Assembly: GCA_037954325.1 (NCBI GenBank)
Contig: JBBMNZ010000021.1
Location: 13,814,616-13,878,615, forward strand
Direction of reading: 5' to 3'
DNA length: 64,000 nucleotides
Origin: Fistularia commersonii
Lineage: Eukaryota > Chordata > Actinopteri > Syngnathiformes > Fistulariidae
Both the position numbers and the translations under genes were made by a program. How positions within the stretch are numbered: position 1 is the first letter of the stretch; each line of letters starts with the position of its first letter. The notes under the pieces were generated by a model. That model was not told the DNA's origin and made no database searches. It was given only the letters and a program-made list of their open reading frames with translations. Positions 22,100 through 34,818 of this stretch are shown piece by piece.

Positions 22100-22861
22100 C
22101 CGTATTTTCACGACTATAAGGCGCACATGTGTGTGTTGTAGAGAACACCATGAGAACATTAAAGGGGGAAGTGTGGGCGTGATTGTATATAAAAGAACAT
22201 ATATGTGCTTTATGCAAAACATTGTTGTATAAACAACCCTGAAAATGGCAAAGAGACACGCTTATGAATCACAGTTTAAACTGAAGGCCATCAGCTACAT
22301 GGGAACATGGAAATCGAGCAGCCGCGAGAGAATTTAAGATTAATGAATCGATGGCTCGCAAGTGGAAGAAGCCGGAAAACGAACTCCGACAGGTCAAGAA
22401 GACGCAGCCTGAGTTGGAGGAAAGACTCGAGCGGCGGATCATCGAGCAAAGAACGAGTGGGAGAAGCCTTTCGACGGTCACCATTCGAACTAAAAGCGGT
22501 AACGCTAGCAGAAGAAATGAAAATTGGACATTTCCAAGGAGGTCCGTCTTGGTGCTTTCGACTCCATGCGGACCAGGACGGCGGTAGCGGAGCAACTTCC
22601 AGCGGATTTTAATGAAAAGCTGGCCATCTTCCGCTCCTGGTGCAGCAAACACATCGCCGACCAACACATCCAGCCCAGCCACATCACTAACATGGGCGAC
22701 GACCATGAGAACGTTATAGGGGGAAGTGTGGGCGTGGATTGTACATAAAACCCGCGCCCTATAATCAGCTGCGCCTTATGTGTGTGTTAAATACAGTAAT
22801 GGCACACATAACTGAGACTGCGCCTTTTAGTGCGAAGCGCCTTATGGTCGTGAAAATACGG
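22100..22861 (+). mobile_element. Pogo-type (Tc1/mariner superfamily) element, core deleted
   Basis: Inverted ends begin CCGTATTTTCACGAC at 22100 and, read backwards, at 22861. They match for about 25 bases with one difference and are flanked by TA (22098-22099 and 22862-22863). Inside is the 5' part of a transposase frame, broken into several frames, and then 3' untranslated sequence. The DDE catalytic domain is absent. A leader segment is present twice: about 22147-22194 (start ACCATGAGAAC, then GGGGGAAGTGTGGGCGTG) and again at about 22702-22750, exactly where the coding part stops. That arrangement suggests the core was lost in a repair event that copied the leader. Confidence 0.87.
22245..22703 (+). 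pseudogene. Pogo-family transposase, N-terminal half, frameshifted
   Basis: ATG at 22245 starts MAKRHAYESQFKLKAISY, the beginning of a DNA-binding region in pogo-derived (POGK-like) transposases. The reading then needs a frame change to reach INESMARKWKKPENELRQ (about 22342) and on to LEERLERRIIEQRTSGRS. It needs another change to reach LKAVTLAEEMKIGHF (about 22490) and another to reach RTRTAVAEQLPADFNEK to HIADQHIQPSHITNM (about 22568-22697). At least three frameshifts are needed, and the frame ends where the duplicated leader begins. The family's catalytic DDE domain, which would follow HITNM, is missing altogether. The protein cannot be functional. Confidence 0.85.
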
Positions 22862-22863
22862 TA

Positions 22864-23275
22864 CTTTTACATATGCGTTGTATAAAAAATGCAGCTGTGC
22901 AGAAGAAGGGCAGATTTTGCGCCGCGCACGTGCGCCGCTAAGCCTTCCCCGGGTAAATCTGAATGCCTTTTAAGGCATTTTTTTTCACGTCCAATCTGAT
23001 CGCAAAGTGAGACTAATGCGTTTTCATCCATGGTTTTTAATCACCCCTTCATTACGGATACACGTGGGGTTGTGGTTTGGCCGGAGAAAAATCCAGGCTG
23101 ATATCTGGGGAGGGGGGGGGGCTGCTGCTCTGCCGGGAACCGTCGCCACTCCGTCACCACACATAACAACAAACAAGCGATCTCTTTCACACTCAACACC
23201 CGTCGACAAATTTTGTCAGAACTGAACTCGCTAAATGTCTGGTGTGCACGGAAGCCGTGCAGGTACTGAGTCAAA
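22864..23275. other. Unrecognised DNA
   Basis: No gene is supported. A short palindrome, AATGCCTTTTAAGGCATT (22962-22979), is followed by Ts. A poly-G is at about 23111-23120. Confidence 0.45.
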
Positions 23276-23430
23276 AGTCAAGTCAAAGTCAACTTTATTT
23301 TCAATACTGCCGTACGTTTACACATACGGAGCATTGAAATAGCGTTACTCTAAGAGCCACTCTGCAAAAAGAACAAAAAAATTATTAATAATTTATCACG
23401 GAGAACAACCAACAACGACGAGTTATGCTG
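23276..23430 (-). mobile_element. Retroposon 3' end, antisense
   Basis: AAGTCAAGTCAAAGTCAACT then TTATTTTCAATACTGCC and GAGCATTGAAATAGCGTTAC on the plus strand matches, from memory, a frequent fish retroposon end read in reverse, with a GACTT-type tail. The family is unassigned. Confidence 0.5.
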
Positions 23431-23529
23431 AGGTAGATATGTTTAGGTTTGATACAACACACACCTTCAAGAAATGGAAGTTTTCCCCTAAAGTTAGCAA
23501 ACTATAACCGTCGTAATCTTGTAGTTATT

Positions 23530-23728
23530 TTTTTTCCATTCTGTTTTCTTATCCTTGATGCTGTTGCTGTTTCTTTATTTGTGGATGTTTTGTGCTATCT
23601 TCTAATTGCCTTCTAATTCTCTATTTATATTCATATTTACTGATATTCTCATTGGTGCGCTGTTATGACAAATGAATTTCCCCTATGGGGATCAATAAAA
23701 TTTATCTCAACTTATATTATCTTATCTA
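23530..23728 (+). mobile_element. LINE 3' end with TTATC-type tail
   Basis: T-rich UTR-like DNA leads to GAATTTCCCCTATGGGGATC, then AATAAAA and a degenerate TTATCT tail. The CCCC/GGGG hairpin is the clearest of the five such ends in this window. Confidence 0.65.
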
Positions 23729-23829
23729 AATGACTTGCAGTCAGCTGTAGCTGTGTTTTGTTTTTCCAAAAATCATTTTGAGCCCACGGTGGCTAACAAG
23801 CAGGAAGTCACACAAGGAAACAATCATGT

Positions 23830-23935
23830 GGAAATCTTTTTGAATTTTTTCACTTGCAGACGTTTCACCCCTCATCCTTCTTCAGTTCCGGCCTTTCAGA
23901 ACTGAAGCATCTCAGATGAGGGGTGAATTGTCAGT
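23830..23935. mobile_element. Short foldback fragment
   Basis: TTTCACCCCTCATC and CTTCAGTTC on the left are mirrored by GAACTGAAG and GATGAGGGGTGAA on the right, forming an imperfect palindrome. The motifs match the arms of the large foldback element at 52 kb. Confidence 0.65.
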
Positions 23936-24254
23936 ATAGTGTACTTTTATATTAAACATAAAACATAAAACTATGAGGTATGAAGTGCACACAGATACAA
24001 ACTGATATTGGACAAAATGACAGAGGAGTAGCAGATGTTTTTTTTTGTTTGTTTTTTTTGGTTACAGTTTAGTGCAAAGGTCAGTAGGAGGTACCATCGT
24101 GGTATGTGGTGCAATTACAGCATGATGGTTTTCTCAGTGCAAAGTAGCCGTAGTGCACAAAAAATATATTGATATATTATTACAGTTCAGGACAGAGTAG
24201 CTGAGCCATTTAGGTTCTCCTGCTTGTTTTTTGGGTGATTTCTCTTCATGTGAT
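23936..24254. other. Unrecognised AT-rich DNA
   Basis: No gene is supported. A T-rich stretch lies at about 24039-24059. Confidence 0.5.
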
Positions 24255-24375
24255 CTGGCGATTGACTGGCGACGGTTTTGTGTTGAACCCCGCTTCTCAA
24301 CCAATGACAGCTGGGATCGGCTCCCGCCGCCCCGTGACCCCGAGTGCAGGATAAGCGACGGTGAATGAATGAATT
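24255..24375 (+). mobile_element. SINE 3' fragment with GAAT tail
   Basis: CAATGACAGCTGGGATCGGC then GACCCCGAGTGCAGGATAAG leads to a short GAAT repeat. This is a recurring fish SINE or retroposon 3' body; the tRNA-like head is missing. Confidence 0.6.
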
Positions 24376-24429
24376 TGTTATGCGCGCATCCAAATACGGA
24401 GGTCGACTCCGACAAGGGGACCTTTGGAG

Positions 24430-24605
24430 TTTGCATGTTCTCCCCATGTCTGCGTGGGTTTTCTCCAAAAACATGCCGCAGGTTAATTGGAAAAAAAATC
24501 AGGGACATTTTTCCCGAATGAGCGAGTGAGTGGATGGTTGTCTGTTGACTGGGATCGGCTCAAGCATCAAGCAAACGGTAGACAATGAATGGGTGGATGG
24601 ATGGG
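24430..24605 (+). mobile_element. SINE fragment with GGAT tail
   Basis: GGAGTTTGCATGTTCTCCCC, then GCGTGGGTTTTCTCC and TGACTGGGATCGGCTCAAGC, end in GGATGGATGG. The motif order equals that of the DANA-like SINE at 44.1 kb downstream of its promoter boxes. Confidence 0.62.
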
Positions 24606-25789
24606 CATCCAAATAATCCCAATTTAACATGAAAATGTTAACGCTAAAAAACTAAAAACAACTATTTTCTTCTTGTTATTGGAACTCTCTCAACACTTAA
24701 AAAAGCAAATGTTCGGCGCGGTCCTGCGCGGTATCTAGGACAACAGTTGTGAAAACACAGACAACTGACTTAAAAGTCGTGTGTTGATTCTTGTTTTATG
24801 AGTGCCGATTTCCTCGGAGGCACGGGATAGATGAAAACATCAAGGTGTGAAATAAATAACACATGATGAGAAGTGTGTAAATACTGCATTCTCTCAACCT
24901 CCTCACACGCGGACTCCTCCCCGCACACAAGCGCAGCTTGTCCCCAGGATGAAAGCAGCAACTGGCATGTGAGATAAGCAAATGCCTTTGAGCGGCGTCC
25001 CTCACATCCACGCTGTTGCATTATTGATCGTGACTCCTCATAGTACGGGAATTTTTTTACCCCGGCTCGCAGATGCCCCTAGGTTAGCATCAGATGAGCT
25101 ACTGGTTGCGTTTCATTTCAGGTCCCTCCGTGCTCCACTCTGATTTCACCTCGTTCTAATTGATCTGAGGATCGCTGAAGGAGTGACATTAATGGATCTG
25201 GCCATATAGCGGCTTTATTCCAAAAAAAAAGGGGAAAAAGGACGCTGTTCGGTCAGTATTTCAAAGCCTAGATGTGTCATAAAACCTGTGATGCCGGGTT
25301 AAATACACAAGCCATATATTATTGAAGTGGAGGAATCCAACTGGGAAAGTATTGAGTGTAACATCATAAGACACGTTTGAAATAGATAACTTCTTCTTCT
25401 TCAAAAAAAAAATATCAGTGAGATTTCTGGAGTTTTGCTGACTCCGCGTGTTACAAATCTTACCAGGATTCCATAGCAAGGCATTTTTTGGAAATGCGCT
25501 CGTCTGCTGCCTTCCTGAAGGTTGGAGAAGGAGTCTAACGTGTGCAAAAATGACAGAATTGAATATGGACCTCGATTTGGAATTGGTTTTTTTGGGGGTG
25601 GGTAAAGAGATAAACTAAATCTTTTCTCCTATTTAGTTAAATGGCCGTTTCGATCCAACATGTTCTGTGGATGAGGCTGGAACCGCTTCCTCAAACCGCT
25701 TCTGCTGTTTCTATCCTTCCAATGTCTTGGAAGTTTAGTCTAATCAAGCTAAATATTCACACACTCATTCATTATCTATCTCTGGTGTA
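24606..25789. other. Unrecognised DNA
   Basis: No gene is supported. There are short A runs at about 25221-25229 and 25403-25411. Confidence 0.4.
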
Positions 25790-26020
25790 CATTATATTAC
25801 ATCGGTGAGAGGCAAAGTTCATCCTAGATTTGTCGCCAGCCGATCGCAGGGCAACACAGAGACATATAACCATTCACTCTCTCCTGCACTACTGTATAGT
25901 TTAGGTGAACCTACTGCAGGGTTTTGGACGGTGGGATGAACTTCGAGGAAGCCCATTCAGACATTGGAGAACATGCAATCTCCTGTAGGAATTGAACCAG
26001 GAACCTTCTCCTCTGGGTTT
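25790..26020 (-). mobile_element. tRNA-derived SINE, antisense
   Basis: The minus strand carries an exact pol III B box, GGTTCAATTCC (plus-strand 25988-25998). It is followed by TTGCATGTTCTCC, a TCCCACCGTCCAAAACC block, and the GCCCTGCGATCGGCTGGCGA 3' body. The A box is not clear. It is diverged and probably immobile. Confidence 0.62.
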
Positions 26021-26280
26021 TGCCTCGCCTGCTAGGGCAACATTTGTCCCTAGAGCCGACCAACTTCTCAATTCTCAGCAACCCTGCCTCATCGCCTTAC
26101 CAGCCCCCAACCGCCTCAAAATTTGCACAATTCTGCACAGTAATTTATTGATATATATACATTTTAAAAAAAATTGAACATATATCTATGTTCTAACTTT
26201 ATTATTTTCTATATTTATTTTAATTTATTACAATTTTTTAATTTGTTAAATTTATCAATATATATGCATATATACATGCG

Positions 26281-26515
<235 letters not shown>

Positions 26516-26621
26516 CTTTTCTTTTTATTTTATTCTTTGATGTCACAATGTGATGCTGCTCCCCCATGTACCCCCCAATTTCCCTTCTGGGACCAATCAT
26601 TTTTTTCTGATTCTGATTCTT
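26516..26621 (+). mobile_element. LINE 3' end with TCTGAT tail
   Basis: The core is AATTTCCCTTCTGGGACCAA then TCTGATTCTGATTC. The AATAAA signal is degenerate here. It directly follows the compound microsatellite. Confidence 0.6.
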
Positions 26622-29535
26622 GCTGTGAGGTTGAAGTGCTAACCCCCGGAGTAGAAGAATAGAAGTCTAGAAATTTTGTGGCGTGAATGAATGACATGTG
26701 CAAAGGTGATGGTAATTGGAGTGCTAACTGCTCCACAAGCTAAACAGTAGTTTAAAGTGGAATGAACCATTCTGAAGTTCCCAGGGTATTTGCCACCGCA
26801 TTATTTGACCCAGCAGGTCACAGAACCTGCCCAGCCAAAAATATGGGAAGATCATGAACATGAAAACCAAAAGAAAAACACCAACAAAAAACATCATTTT
26901 ACTTTCCAGATCCATCACTCAAACGTCATCGCTACGCCTTTACTTCATCATCGTCGCCGTCTTGGAGACCGAGTTGCCTGGAGGACGATGATGGACAACT
27001 GGACCACAGACCAATGAGCACCAAGGAAGAACAGAGCGTGAGGGTGCCAATCATGCAGCTCCATGAATGCTAACGCTATGAAACTTCCAGCAGTGGGACA
27101 ACTCCCTGGACCTACCTACTACATCCAGTGGACCAAGCAAACATCAGACACTGTAGACTGTTGGTATGTGATTGTAATTAAAACCCAACCTTGACTAGAA
27201 CACATACCATCGTGTGATTTTTGGGAGGTCACAGGGAACTGGCATTGTGTCCCAAACAACGTCTACTGGAGGCGTAGCGAGAACAAGTGATCTGACCCTC
27301 TGACCGTGAAGACGCCTCCTCCTCTCGAGCCAAAACTCTGACGTGACTTTTCAACCAAAGTCAAAAATCCTTGACGGCAAGGGATTGCCGAACAATGGGA
27401 ACCGCTATCAATATGCAAATCTAACAAAACATAGCTAGCTGCTAGTGTTAACATCAACTTTGTGGGCGGATTAGTATTGTGTAATTAACGTAAGCCTCTT
27501 AGACATTTGCTGTCTGGGGTTTGTTGTGTGGACGAACATAAGCATCATTATGGGGGATATTATTAGGATTTTGGCGACACCTCTTCGCGGCAATTGGGAC
27601 TTGTCCTTGTGCGCGGTTGTCCTGCGGCAAAATAAGATTCAGATATAATTCTATTGTGAGTATATATATAATATCTCAGAAGAATGCTGTACATGTAGCG
27701 GGATAAATAAACCTCACACTTATGGGCATCGTGCAAAAGGCGGGGAGAATGCAAATAATGTGAGCATTTGCTACTTGCAAAAGAAAGTTCAAACCTAAAA
27801 GCATAGCAGTGTTTTCATTTTTCTGCTTCACTTCTATGTGCTATTGGTTGCTCGTAAATGCTCGCTAATTATTTAGCGCTTAGCTTGGATGGCTGCAGAT
27901 CCGCCATGCAACCAGGCAGCAGGGGTTCAGTGTCTTTCCCGAGGATACTTCGGCATGCAGGGAATATTTTTCAACGTTTTGAATGTTCTCAGCTGCCATT
28001 TTCTTTGTTTTGCTGTTCAAAGACGGCTACATTCGAGAGCTACTATTAGCTTTTTCAAATAGCCCGCCAACGCTCTCATTGTTCTATATCCATCCTCCAG
28101 TTTTTGCCTGGGTTCTCCTTCCACGGTCTTCTACCCTTGGCCTCACAGCTCGCTGCTATCTTCACAAGTTGGGGTAATCCACTCCTCCCTGTGTGTTTCA
28201 TGCCCGCTCCACTCAGCCGGGCCCGGGATTATCTCCCACATCCCCCCCTGCGGCCCGGCGCTGCAGCCAAAGGGGATCCGATGCGCTCACCGCGGCGCCC
28301 GTTAGCGCCAGATCTCTTTAAGACAGTTGAGGGTTTTTTTCTTTTTTTTTTAACTTTTACTGGTTTAGAGCCGTGTGTGCATGTCTCTGAAGCCTTATTT
28401 AATTCTAGCTGTGGGATCCAAACCAACCTTCCCGCAATAATCGTTGGGTCTGACATGCTAACCAAAATACCGCCGCCCTTGGATTGTAATTACTCTTTCA
28501 GGGAAATGTTTCAATTTGAGGCTGAATTAAGAATCAGGGTTCCTCGCTTAGCTGATATTGCTAAAGACGCGATGTAATGGAGTGAACGTATGTATGTAAG
28601 TGTGTGCTTTTGGAGGGCGTTTGTGCAAATGCATGCATGTGACTGGCTCCGGGCATGCATGTACACATGCCGCCGCATGAGTGTGTATTCTGTATTAAGT
28701 TGTGATTGATGAGAAGTGACACAGCTGTTTCAGATCAAATTCATCACCATGGCGGCGGCACATGCGAACCCCGGGAAATTGAGTAATCTTTGCCAATGCT
28801 GCTGGGCGACTTCACCCGCCGGAAACCTGCCTTGTCTAAAACAATCTCGACTGTCTAATACAGAGAGCGAGGTTGTGAAAATCTGAGTGCTTTAAATAAG
28901 GGAAAGAATTTGTATAGTAAGAGCATTTTGTTATTGTGCTTTCCATAATTTCGTTCCTTCCCGGGAGTGAGAGACGAAAACATCCCCGGTGGTAAACGGA
29001 GTAATGGGGCCACTGCCGGGGGCCATTATGTCGTTGACCGTCGTTGCACTTTCGGTTACCGGATGTTAAAAACCCGCCACTTCACAAAACCATAATGCGT
29101 CAAAATGCTGCCGTTACTCGCCGTGTATCTGACTGGAAATAATTTTGGAGATAAAAAAAGGAGGGCCACTTTGATCATAGAGGAGCCATCTCACCTCCAA
29201 AACCCCCTCCGGTTACAGCCATCAGCCGAAACCACAGCTTCCCCCCTCCAAAGCCCCGACCCCAGGAAACATCTCACTCCCTGGATATCTATCTATCCAT
29301 CCATCCATAATTCAAAAGAAAAAAAAGCAAGACCCTTAATCTTTCTCTCTCTTTCTCTTTCTATCCATATATGTATATATTGTAGGGACCGCAGTACTGT
29401 TAGAGGAAGTGTTAAGTTTGTGTTACCACTGACTGTGAATGTGATTTGGGATGAAAGAAAGCGAGGAAACGAGGAGGGGAGATGGCGGAGAAGCGCACAG
29501 AGACGGAGTAGAAGTGGAGCCACTCTTCTTCTTAA
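26622..29535. other. Unrecognised DNA
   Basis: No gene is supported over about 2.9 kb. A 157-codon plus-strand frame (28104-28577) includes a poly-T-derived FFLFFL stretch and no domain. Short (ATCC)n and (TA)n runs occur near 29288-29306 and 27660-27670. Confidence 0.4.
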
Positions 29536-29662
29536 GATAAGGTTTGTTAACCAACAAATCTTTGTGCACATCCGTACAGACATTACAATATACAGAATAT
29601 ATTAGACGGACATGACCGCTGTTCTGTCTTTCTATCTATCTCTGTATCTATCATGTCTGTAT
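29536..29662. repeat. Repeated segment at satellite edge, copy 1
   Basis: GATAAGGTTTGTTAACCAAC, ACAGACATTACAATATACAG and CTGTTCTGTC followed by TCTATC matches 30434-30560 at an offset of about 898 bases. It marks the left edge of the TATG satellite. Confidence 0.75.
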
Positions 29663-30433
29663 GTATATATGTATGTATGCGTGTTTGAATATATGCATGT
29701 ATGTATGTATGCAGGTATGAGTGCATGTATGTATGCATGCATGCATGTATGTATGTATTCATGTATGAATGTATGCATGTATGTATCTTAAAAAATAAGA
29801 AAATTCTCTTTCTCTCACTCTCTCTCTATATATATAATATTAGACTGAAACCACTGTTCAAATTTCTATCGATCTATGTATGTTGTATGTTTGTATGTGT
29901 CGAGGTATGTATGTATCTATATCTGTGTCTGTATCAATGCGTAAATGTATATATATATATATATATGTATGTACTGTATGTTTGTATGTGTCTACGTATG
30001 TAAGGAAAATTTATGTACTTACGTATGCATGCATTTGCATATGCATGTATGTATGAATGTTTGGATGTATTTCTGTAGGAATATATGTACATGTGTATGT
30101 ATGCATGTATGTTTGTATGTATGTATGTATGTATATATGTATGTATGTATGCCTGTATGTTTGTATGTATGTATGACTGTATGTATGTGTGTATATGTGT
30201 ATTTGCGCATGTTAATATGTGCGTGTATATATGTATGTGTGTATGTGCGCATGTACCTATGTACGTATATATATGTATGTTTTTATGTGTTTATGTAAAT
30301 ATGTATCTAAGTGTGAATGAATGCATTTCTGTATATATGATTGTATCTGTATGTAAGTATGCATATGATTTACGTATGATTTAAGTATGATTTACGTATC
30401 TATGTAGATTTGTATGAAGTTATGAAGTTAGAT

Positions 30434-30560
30434 GGATAAGGTTTTTTACCAACAAATCCTCATCGTTGAGCACATCCACACAGACATTACAATATACAGA
30501 AAACATGAAATATGACCTCTGTCCTGTCTATCTAACTCTGTATCTATCTATCGCTGTATG
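30434..30560. repeat. Repeated segment at satellite edge, copy 2
   Basis: It carries GATAAGGTTTTTTACCAACA, CAGACATTACAATATACAG and CTGTCCTGTC. It is a diverged copy of 29536-29662, so the left part of the satellite grew by duplication together with non-satellite flank. Confidence 0.75.
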
Positions 30561-31514
30561 TCTGCATACATGTATGTATGTATGATTTATGTATGTATAT
30601 ATGTATATCTGTATGTATGTATGTATGTCTTTATGCATGCATGTATGTAATTATGTATGTTTTTATGTGTCTATGTATGTATCAATACATGTATGTATGT
30701 CCGTATGTATGTATCTGGGAATCTTTTTATCTGTCTATGTATGTATGTATGTACATAATCATGTATGAATGTATGTATATATGTATGTATATGTATGTTT
30801 ATATTTATGTGTTTATGTATACATGTATATATGTCTGTATTTATGTATCTGTGTGAGTGTCTTTGCATGTATGTATGGGTGTTTGTATGTATCTACTGTA
30901 TGTATGCATGTGTTTATGTCTGTATATATGTATGCATACATGTATGTAAGTGCGTATGTAGGGATGTGTGTATGCATGTTTCTATGTGTTTTCATGTATG
31001 TATGTATCTATGTTTGCGTTTATGTATTCTTATCCATGCATTTTTTATATCTATGTTTGTATGGATGTATGAATGTATATATGTATGTGAAAATGTTTGT
31101 ATGTGTTACTGTATGTATGTATGTATGTTTGTATGTGTCTTTTTATATATTTATGTATGCATGTGTGCATGTATGTATGTGTGTATATATGTGTGTAAGC
31201 ATGTATGAATATTTGTATATGTCTATGATTGTATGTGTCTATGTATATATATGTGTGTGGGTGTGTGTGTGTGCTTGTGTAAGTGTTTATGGAGGTATAA
31301 ATGTGTGTATGTATCTATGTTTGTATTTATGTATATATCTTTGAATGTTTGTAAGTCTATGTATGTATGTATGTATGTATCTATGTATATATATGTGTAG
31401 AATGTATGTATGTATGTATCTATGTATGTTCCTACATATGTAGGTATATTTTTATAACTTTGTAGGTATGTTTTTATAACTTTGTGTATGTACGTATATT
31501 TATGTACATACTTA

Positions 31515-31520
<6 letters not shown>

Positions 31521-31583
<63 letters not shown>
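31521..31583. repeat. (TA)n tract, 63 bp
   Basis: The equivalent tract in the second 5.4-kb copy (36976-36990) is only about 15 bases. Confidence 0.95.
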
Positions 31584-31586
<3 letters not shown>

Positions 31587-32072
31587 CACATGCACTCTGT
31601 ATGTGTGTATATATGTATGTATGTGGGAAAGTGTGTATGTATGTATATATGTTCAGTGTATGTATGTATCTATGTATGCATGTGTATATAAGTATTTTTG
31701 CATGTAAATGTTTGTATATATGTATGTTTCTATGTGACTATGTATGTTTCTATGCCCCTAAATAATTAACCATGTACCTATGTATGTATGCTTGAATGCT
31801 TCCATGTATATAGTTATGTATGTGTGTATGTTTATATGCATGTATGTATGTATCTGCGTATATCTGCATGCAATAATGTATATTTGCTTATATTTATGTT
31901 TGTATGTATGTATGTATTTGTCCATGTATGAATGTATGCACCTATGGATGTATGTTTGTATGTGTTTGTATATATGCATGATTGTATGTGTCTTTGTATG
32001 AATGTATATATCTAAACATGTGTATGTGTATGTGCGGATGTATATATGTACGTGGGTATGTGTTTATGTATG

Positions 32073-32115
<43 letters not shown>

Positions 32116-32297
32116 TTGTTTATATATATATATACATATATGTATCTATGCATGTTTTTATGAATGTATGTATATATGTATGTTCCTATGTGTCTAAGTA
32201 TCTAGTATGTATGTATATACATGTATTAATGCATGTATTTATGTATATATGTATATATATATGCATATATATCTAGATATGTATGTAATTGTGTATG

Positions 32298-32360
<63 letters not shown>

Positions 32361-33575
32361 TCATGGATGAATATATGTATTTATGTACGTATGTATGTAT
32401 GTATTAGTCCATGTATGAATGTATGCATGTATATGTATAAGCATGTATGAATGTTTGTTTATATGTATGCTTGTATGTTTCTATATAAGTACGTATATAT
32501 GAATGTATGTAAGTGCTTAGGTAGGGATATGTACGTATGTTTGTTTGTGCTTATGCATATATCTATGAATGTAGATATGTTTTCTATGTGTTTATGTATG
32601 TGTGTATCCATGGTTGTATTTATGTATATTCATGAATGTTTGTATGTCTATGTATGTATGTATGTATGAATGTATGTATGTGTGTATGTATGTATGTATT
32701 TATTCATTATGTATGTAAGTATATATGTAAGTATATATGTAGGTATGCATATATGTGCTTATGCATGTATGTATGTATACGTGTATTCATTCACGTATGT
32801 ATATATCTTTTTATGTATGTTTCTACGCCTGAAGGTGTGTTTTTTGTGTCTATGTATGTACGTATATATGGATGCACATTTTTATATAAGTATATCAATG
32901 TATCTATGTATGTTTGTATTTATATATATATATGTGAATTTATGTACGTCTGTATATATGTTTTTGTGATTTCTATACGTATGTATGTATGTAAAAAGTA
33001 TGTACGTATTTATGCATGTATGTGTATCTGCATGTAGTATGTATTTACATATGTATGTTTTTGCGTATGCATATATGTATGTAAGTACATATTGATGTTT
33101 AAATATATATGTATATATGTATGTCTGTATATATGTTTTTGTGATTTATATATGTTTGTGTGCATGTATATATGTATGCATGTATTTATGTATGCATGTA
33201 CACATGTATTTTTTTATGTATGTATTTATGTATGTATGTACGCATGTGTATAAGTATGCATTTAGGCAATCGTGTACAGATGCTTGTATATATGCATGTA
33301 TGTATGTATGTATATATGTATGTGTCAATGTTTCCATGTATGTATGTATTTATGTATGTATATGTCCATGTATGAATGTATGTATGTATGTATGTATCTG
33401 TGTAAGCATGTATGAATGTACATAGGTATGTGTCTACGTGTCTAATGTATATACATATATATGTATGCACATTTTCATATATGTATATATCAATGCATCT
33501 ATGCATCTTTGTATATATATATATATATATTTATTTATGAATGTATGTACGTACATGTATATGTAAATATGTATC

Positions 33576-33690
33576 TACAGTCACGGGTAAAAGTTTTGAG
33601 AATGATACAACCATAGAATTCTGTCAAACAACAACAAAAGGAACAAACTTTGTGAAAGTGTCATTCTCAAAACTTTTGGCCATGACTGTT
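33576..33690. mobile_element. Tc1-like mini-MITE, form 1, copy 1
   Basis: The left end is TACAGTCACGGGTAAAAGTT then TTGAGAATGA. The right end read backwards is AACAGTCATGGCCAAAAGTT then TTGAGAATGA. At about 115 bp it is little more than two inverted ends. It resembles, from memory, the termini of a Tc1 family common in fish ('CAGTCATGGCCAAAAGTTTTGAGAATGAC'). Confidence 0.85.
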
Positions 33691-34702
33691 TTTATGTATG
33701 TCTGTGTAAATGTTTGTGTGATTTTATGCATGTATGTATGTATATATGAATGGTTGTTTGTATGTCTGTATGTGTGTATGTATGTATGGTTTTGCGCTTA
33801 CATGTATTGATGGAGGTATGTATGTACATATATATGTAAATGTCTATGTATTTATGTATATCTGTATAGATGTTTATATAATTTTATGTTTGTATGTATG
33901 TATATATGTAGATATATATGCATATATGTATGTATGTATGTATTTGTTAATGTATACATTTATGTATGTATGTATGTATGTATGTATGAATGTATGTATG
34001 TATGAATGTATGAATGTATGTATGTATGTATGTATGTATGTATGTATGTACGTATGCATTTAGGCATTGATGCACACATGTATGTATGTATGTGTCAATG
34101 TATATATTTATGTATAAATGTATGTATGTATGCATGCATGCATATATGATTGGATGTGTCTATGTATGCATTTATACGTCCATGCATGTATGTATGTAGA
34201 TATGTGTATAAGCATGTATGAATGTTTGTATATATGGATGATTGTAAGGGTCTATTTATGTATGTATATATGAATGCATGGAAGTACTAATGTAGAGAAA
34301 TATGTATGCATGTTTGTATATGCTTATGTATCAATGTATGAATATAAAATGTTTTCTACGTCTTTATGTATGTATGTATGTATGTATGTATTCATGTATA
34401 TATGTTTGCATTTATGTACATATTGTTGTATATATGTATGTATACATGTGTTTAGTATGTATGTATGTATATAAATAGATACGCATGCATATGCTTATGC
34501 ATGTGTGTATGCATATTTGTATTCTTACATGTATATAAGTATCTCTTTGTGTATGTTTCTGTGTATAATGGTATGTTTTTACGTGTCTATGTATTTTCGT
34601 ATGCATGTTTGCACTTTTTATATGTATACATCTATGCATCTTTGTATGTATATATATTTATGTATCGCTCTATGTCTGTACATGTATATGTAAATACGTA
34701 TG

Positions 34703-34818
34703 TATAGTCATGGCCAAAATTTTGAGAATGACACAACCATAAAAATATCTAACATCTAAAATCGCTGAAGGAACCGTCTTTGTGAAAGTCATTCTCAAAA
34801 ATGTTTGCCACAACTGTA
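34703..34818. mobile_element. Tc1-like mini-MITE, form 2, copy 1
   Basis: Left TATAGTCATGGCCAAAATTT, right CATTCTCAAAAATGTTTGCC then ACAACTGTA. It shares the inner ACAACCATA, GGAAC and TTTGTGAAAGT with form 1, and its right flank (TTGCGCATACATG, then CTGTACAGATGTTTATGTGA) is homologous to form 1's right flank. It is therefore a duplicated, diverged copy of the same insertion. Confidence 0.8.

Noticed and set aside
22962..22985. Hairpin followed by a T run, like a bacterial terminator
   Set aside because: AATGCCTTTTAAGGCATT plus Ts fits the shape, but the DNA is vertebrate and no gene ends here.
28104..28577. 157-codon plus-strand frame
   Set aside because: Contains a poly-T-derived FFLFFLTF stretch, no domain, and no splice-supported context.
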